A DNA stretch of 64,000 nt, taken from NCBI RefSeq assembly GCF_036381655.1, contig NZ_DASVCJ010000006.1:204019-268018 (forward strand), in the 5' to 3' direction. The notes under the pieces are model-generated. The model searched no databases. It was given only the letters and a program-made list of their open reading frames with translations, and was not told the origin of the DNA. Shown here one piece after another: positions 62,032 through 64,000 of the stretch (positions are counted from its first letter, which is position 1; each line of letters begins with the position of its first letter). Origin of the DNA: Ferrovibrio sp036381655. Its GTDB lineage: Bacteria > Pseudomonadota > Alphaproteobacteria > Ferrovibrionales > Ferrovibrionaceae. The translations under genes and the position numbers were made by a program.

Positions 62032-62757
62032 CTACTGCCGCAAGCTGCCGGGCTGGGTCTTGTCGAACTCGACCAGGCGGCCCAGCATCTGCAGGTAGGC
62101 AACCAGCGCGTCCAGCTCTGTCAGCCTCTCCGGATTGCCGTCGAAATCGCCCGTCGCGGCCTTGGGATAGCGCTGCAGCAGCGCTTCGATATCGGCATCC
62201 GGCGTTGCCTGCGCCTCCAGATCGGCCCGCGCATCCGCGATCATTTCATCGCTGTAAGGCACGCCGACGAGGCGAAGCGTCTTCAGGTGATCGGCAATAT
62301 CGCCGTAATCGAGCGACTTCTCCGCCAGAAAGGCGTAGGGCGGCATGATCGACTCCGGCACGACGGCGCGCGGATCCTTCAGGTGAGCGACCTGCCATTC
62401 ATTCGAATACTTGCCGCCGACACGGGCGAGGTCCGGGCCGGTACGCTTGGAGCCCCACTGGAAGGGATGGTCGTACATGCTCTCGGCGGCCAGGCTGTAA
62501 TGGCCGTAGCGCTCGACCTCGTCGCGCAGCGGACGGATCTGCTGGCTGTGGCAGAGATAGCAGCCCTCGCGTATGTAGATGTTGCGGCCGGCCAGTTCGA
62601 GCGGCGAATACGGCCGCACGCCCTCGACGCGCTCGATGGTGGTTTCGATCGTAAACAGCGGGACGATCTCGACCAGACCGCCGATGGCGACGGTGATCAG
62701 CGCAAGCGCGGTCAACAGGATCGTGTTGCGCTCAATGGTGGAGTGCTTGATGAACAT
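62032..62757 (-). CDS. ccoO: cbb3 oxidase mono-haem subunit CcoO
   Basis: 241 residues. N-terminal helix (TILLTALALITVAIGGLVEI), VRPYSPLELAGRNIYIREGC, haem site CYLCHSQQIRP (66-76), FQWGSKRTGPDLARVGGKYS, and the Met-ligand region VPESIMPPYAFLAEKSLDYG. 11 bp after ccoN. Confidence 0.97.
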   Translation of the reverse strand: MFIKHSTIERNTILLTALALITVAIGGLVEIVPLFTIETTIERVEGVRPYSPLELAGRNIYIREGCYLCHSQQIRPLRDEVERYGHYSLAAESMYDHPFQWGSKRTGPDLARVGGKYSNEWQVAHLKDPRAVVPESIMPPYAFLAEKSLDYGDIADHLKTLRLVGVPYSDEMIADARADLEAQATPDADIEALLQRYPKAATGDFDGNPERLTELDALVAYLQMLGRLVEFDKTQPGSLRQ

Positions 62758-62768
62758 GGCGGCCTCTC

Positions 62769-64000
62769 TTATTCGGCCGCGGCGGCGATCACGCCGACGC
62801 GAGCGGCAGGCGCCTCATCGCGGAGATCGCCGCGAGCGGTACGCCACAGGTTGTATGCCATCAACAAGGCGCCCGTGAGGAACAGGATGCCGCCCGTTGC
62901 GCGGATCAGATAGAAGGGATGCATCGCCTGCACGGTTTCCACGAAGGAATATTGCAGGAAGCCCTGGCTGTCGTAGGCGCGCCACATCAGGCCCTGCATG
63001 ATGCCAGACACCCACATCGCGGTGATGTAGAGCAGGATGCCGATCGTCGCGATCCAGTAATGATACGAGACCAGCTTGACCGAATAGAGCCGCGAGCGGT
63101 TCCACAGGACCGGCACGATGTAATACAGCATGCCGAAGGTGATGAAGGCGTTCCAGCCCAGCGCGCCGGAATGCACATGGCCGATGGTCCAGTCGGTATA
63201 GTGGCTCAGCGCGTTCACCTGGCGGATCGACATCACCGGACCTTCGAAGGTCGACATGCCATAGAAGGCGACCGCCGTGACCGAGAAGCGCAGCGCCGGA
63301 TCGGTGCGCAGCTTGTCCCAGGCGCCCGAGAGCGTCATCAGGCCGTTGATCATGCCGCCCCAGGACGGCATCCACAGCATGACGGAGAAGACCATGCCCA
63401 GCGTCGAGGTCCAGTCGGGCAGCGCCGTGTAATGCAGATGGTGCGGTCCGGCCCAGATATAGAGGAAGATCAGCGACCAGAAGTGAACGATGGAGAGGCG
63501 GTAGGAGTAGATCGGACGCTCGGCGCGCTTCGGCACGAAATAATACATCATGCCGAGGAAGCCTGCGGTAAGGAAGAAGCCCACCGCGTTATGGCCGTAC
63601 CACCATTGCGTCATGGCGTCCTGGACGCCCGAATAGATGATGTAGCTCTTCGAGCCGACGAGCGACACCGGGATCGCCAGGTTGTTGACGATGTGCAACA
63701 TGGCGATGGTGACGATGAAGGCGAGATAGAACCAGTTCGCCACGTAGATATGCGGCTCGCGGCGCTTGGCGAGCGTGCCGACAAAGACGAGGAAATAGAC
63801 CACCCAGACGGCGGTGAGCCAGAGGTCCACGTACCATTCGGGCTCGGCATATTCCTTCGACTGGGTGACGCCGAGCACGTAGCCGCTCGCCGCGAGCACG
63901 ATGAAAAGCTGATACCCCCAGAACACGAACCACGGAGACCAGCGTCCGGCGAGCCGCGCACGGCTCGTGCGTTGCACGACATAAAAGGAGGTGGCGATCA
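62769..64000 (-). CDS. ccoN: cbb3 oxidase catalytic subunit CcoN, N-terminus beyond window
   Basis: The C-terminal ~410 residues of a protein of about 480-540. The frame runs off the end at 64000 as IATSFYVVQRTSRARLAGRW; a GTG at 63977 is inside the gene, not its start. Seen: the His metal ligands in WYGHNAVGFFLTAGFLGMMY, WAGPHHLHYTALPDW (Cu and active-site region), and the haem His in HYTDWTIGHVHSGALGWNAF. Reduces oxygen to water with proton pumping at low oxygen. The promoter, where an FNR site would be expected, is outside the window. Confidence 0.96.
   Translation of the reverse strand, partial: IATSFYVVQRTSRARLAGRWSPWFVFWGYQLFIVLAASGYVLGVTQSKEYAEPEWYVDLWLTAVWVVYFLVFVGTLAKRREPHIYVANWFYLAFIVTIAMLHIVNNLAIPVSLVGSKSYIIYSGVQDAMTQWWYGHNAVGFFLTAGFLGMMYYFVPKRAERPIYSYRLSIVHFWSLIFLYIWAGPHHLHYTALPDWTSTLGMVFSVMLWMPSWGGMINGLMTLSGAWDKLRTDPALRFSVTAVAFYGMSTFEGPVMSIRQVNALSHYTDWTIGHVHSGALGWNAFITFGMLYYIVPVLWNRSRLYSVKLVSYHYWIATIGILLYITAMWVSGIMQGLMWRAYDSQGFLQYSFVETVQAMHPFYLIRATGGILFLTGALLMAYNLWRTARGDLRDEAPAARVGVIAAAAE

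Overview
The window is chromosomal DNA from a motile, respiratory alphaproteobacterium. This rests on the block flgB-flgC-fliE-fliQ-fliR-flhB-cckA followed by recA and alaS, on fliX, DUF1217, DUF6468 and MotE-type flagellar genes, on a one-cysteine DksA, on CckA with a CtrA-type box, and on a ccoNOQPGHIS operon. I would place it near Rhodospirillales-like groups, but the genus cannot be fixed from sequence alone. Base composition is G+C rich except in roughly the first 5.9 kb.

Layout. (1) 1-5.95 kb: accessory genes with visibly lower G+C (cysE end, cupin, GNAT, enoyl-CoA hydratase, TetR with a tandem operator, DUF1127, YbfB-type MFS exporter), ending in a broken phage-type integrase beside the 3' end of guaA. 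It looks like the decayed edge of an island. (2) 5.95-18.1 kb: housekeeping (guaA, TPR protein, RsmB-type methyltransferase, guaB, an internally deleted transglutaminase-like gene, rlmE, ppx/gppA, LysM protein, two cytochromes c, LOG protein, icd). (3) 18.2-24.9 kb: alaS and recA, separated by a complete IS1595-type element with clear ends, an 8-bp target duplication and two passenger genes, one with a HEPN-type RNxxxH motif. REP-like paired palindromes flank this area. (4) 24.9-47.7 kb: a large flagellar locus: cckA-flhB-fliR-fliQ-fliE-flgC-flgB on the minus strand; an FlhB C-domain paralogue, fliO and fliP on plus; a 1108-residue TPR protein, a CheY-like receiver, DUF1217, MotE, DUF6468, fliM and fliL on minus; flgF-flgG-flgA-flgH on plus; dksA and fliX on minus; flgI-flgJ-flgN on plus. 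Two strong sigma-54 promoters and a full CtrA box are visible. (5) 47.7-56.4 kb: an envelope, stress and hypoxia region with a PRC-barrel protein, a clsB/ybhP/ybhN-like set, a Zn-ribbon protein, a phosphoribosyltransferase, an HPF-cold-shock fusion behind an FNR-like box, a 44-residue membrane peptide and a PAS hybrid kinase. (6) 56.2-64 kb: the cbb3 oxidase operon, cut by the window end inside ccoN.

How the genes fit together. CckA feeds the CtrA relay, and CtrA and sigma-54 boxes lie in front of flagellar genes, so the window holds both a master kinase and part of its likely regulon. The cbb3 operon and the hypoxia/stress genes next to it suggest adaptation to low oxygen. The most unusual items are the IS element carrying a HEPN-like gene, the roughly 60-residue insertion in FlgI, the core-deleted transglutaminase, the integrase scar at guaA, and several small membrane proteins too short for routine gene calling.
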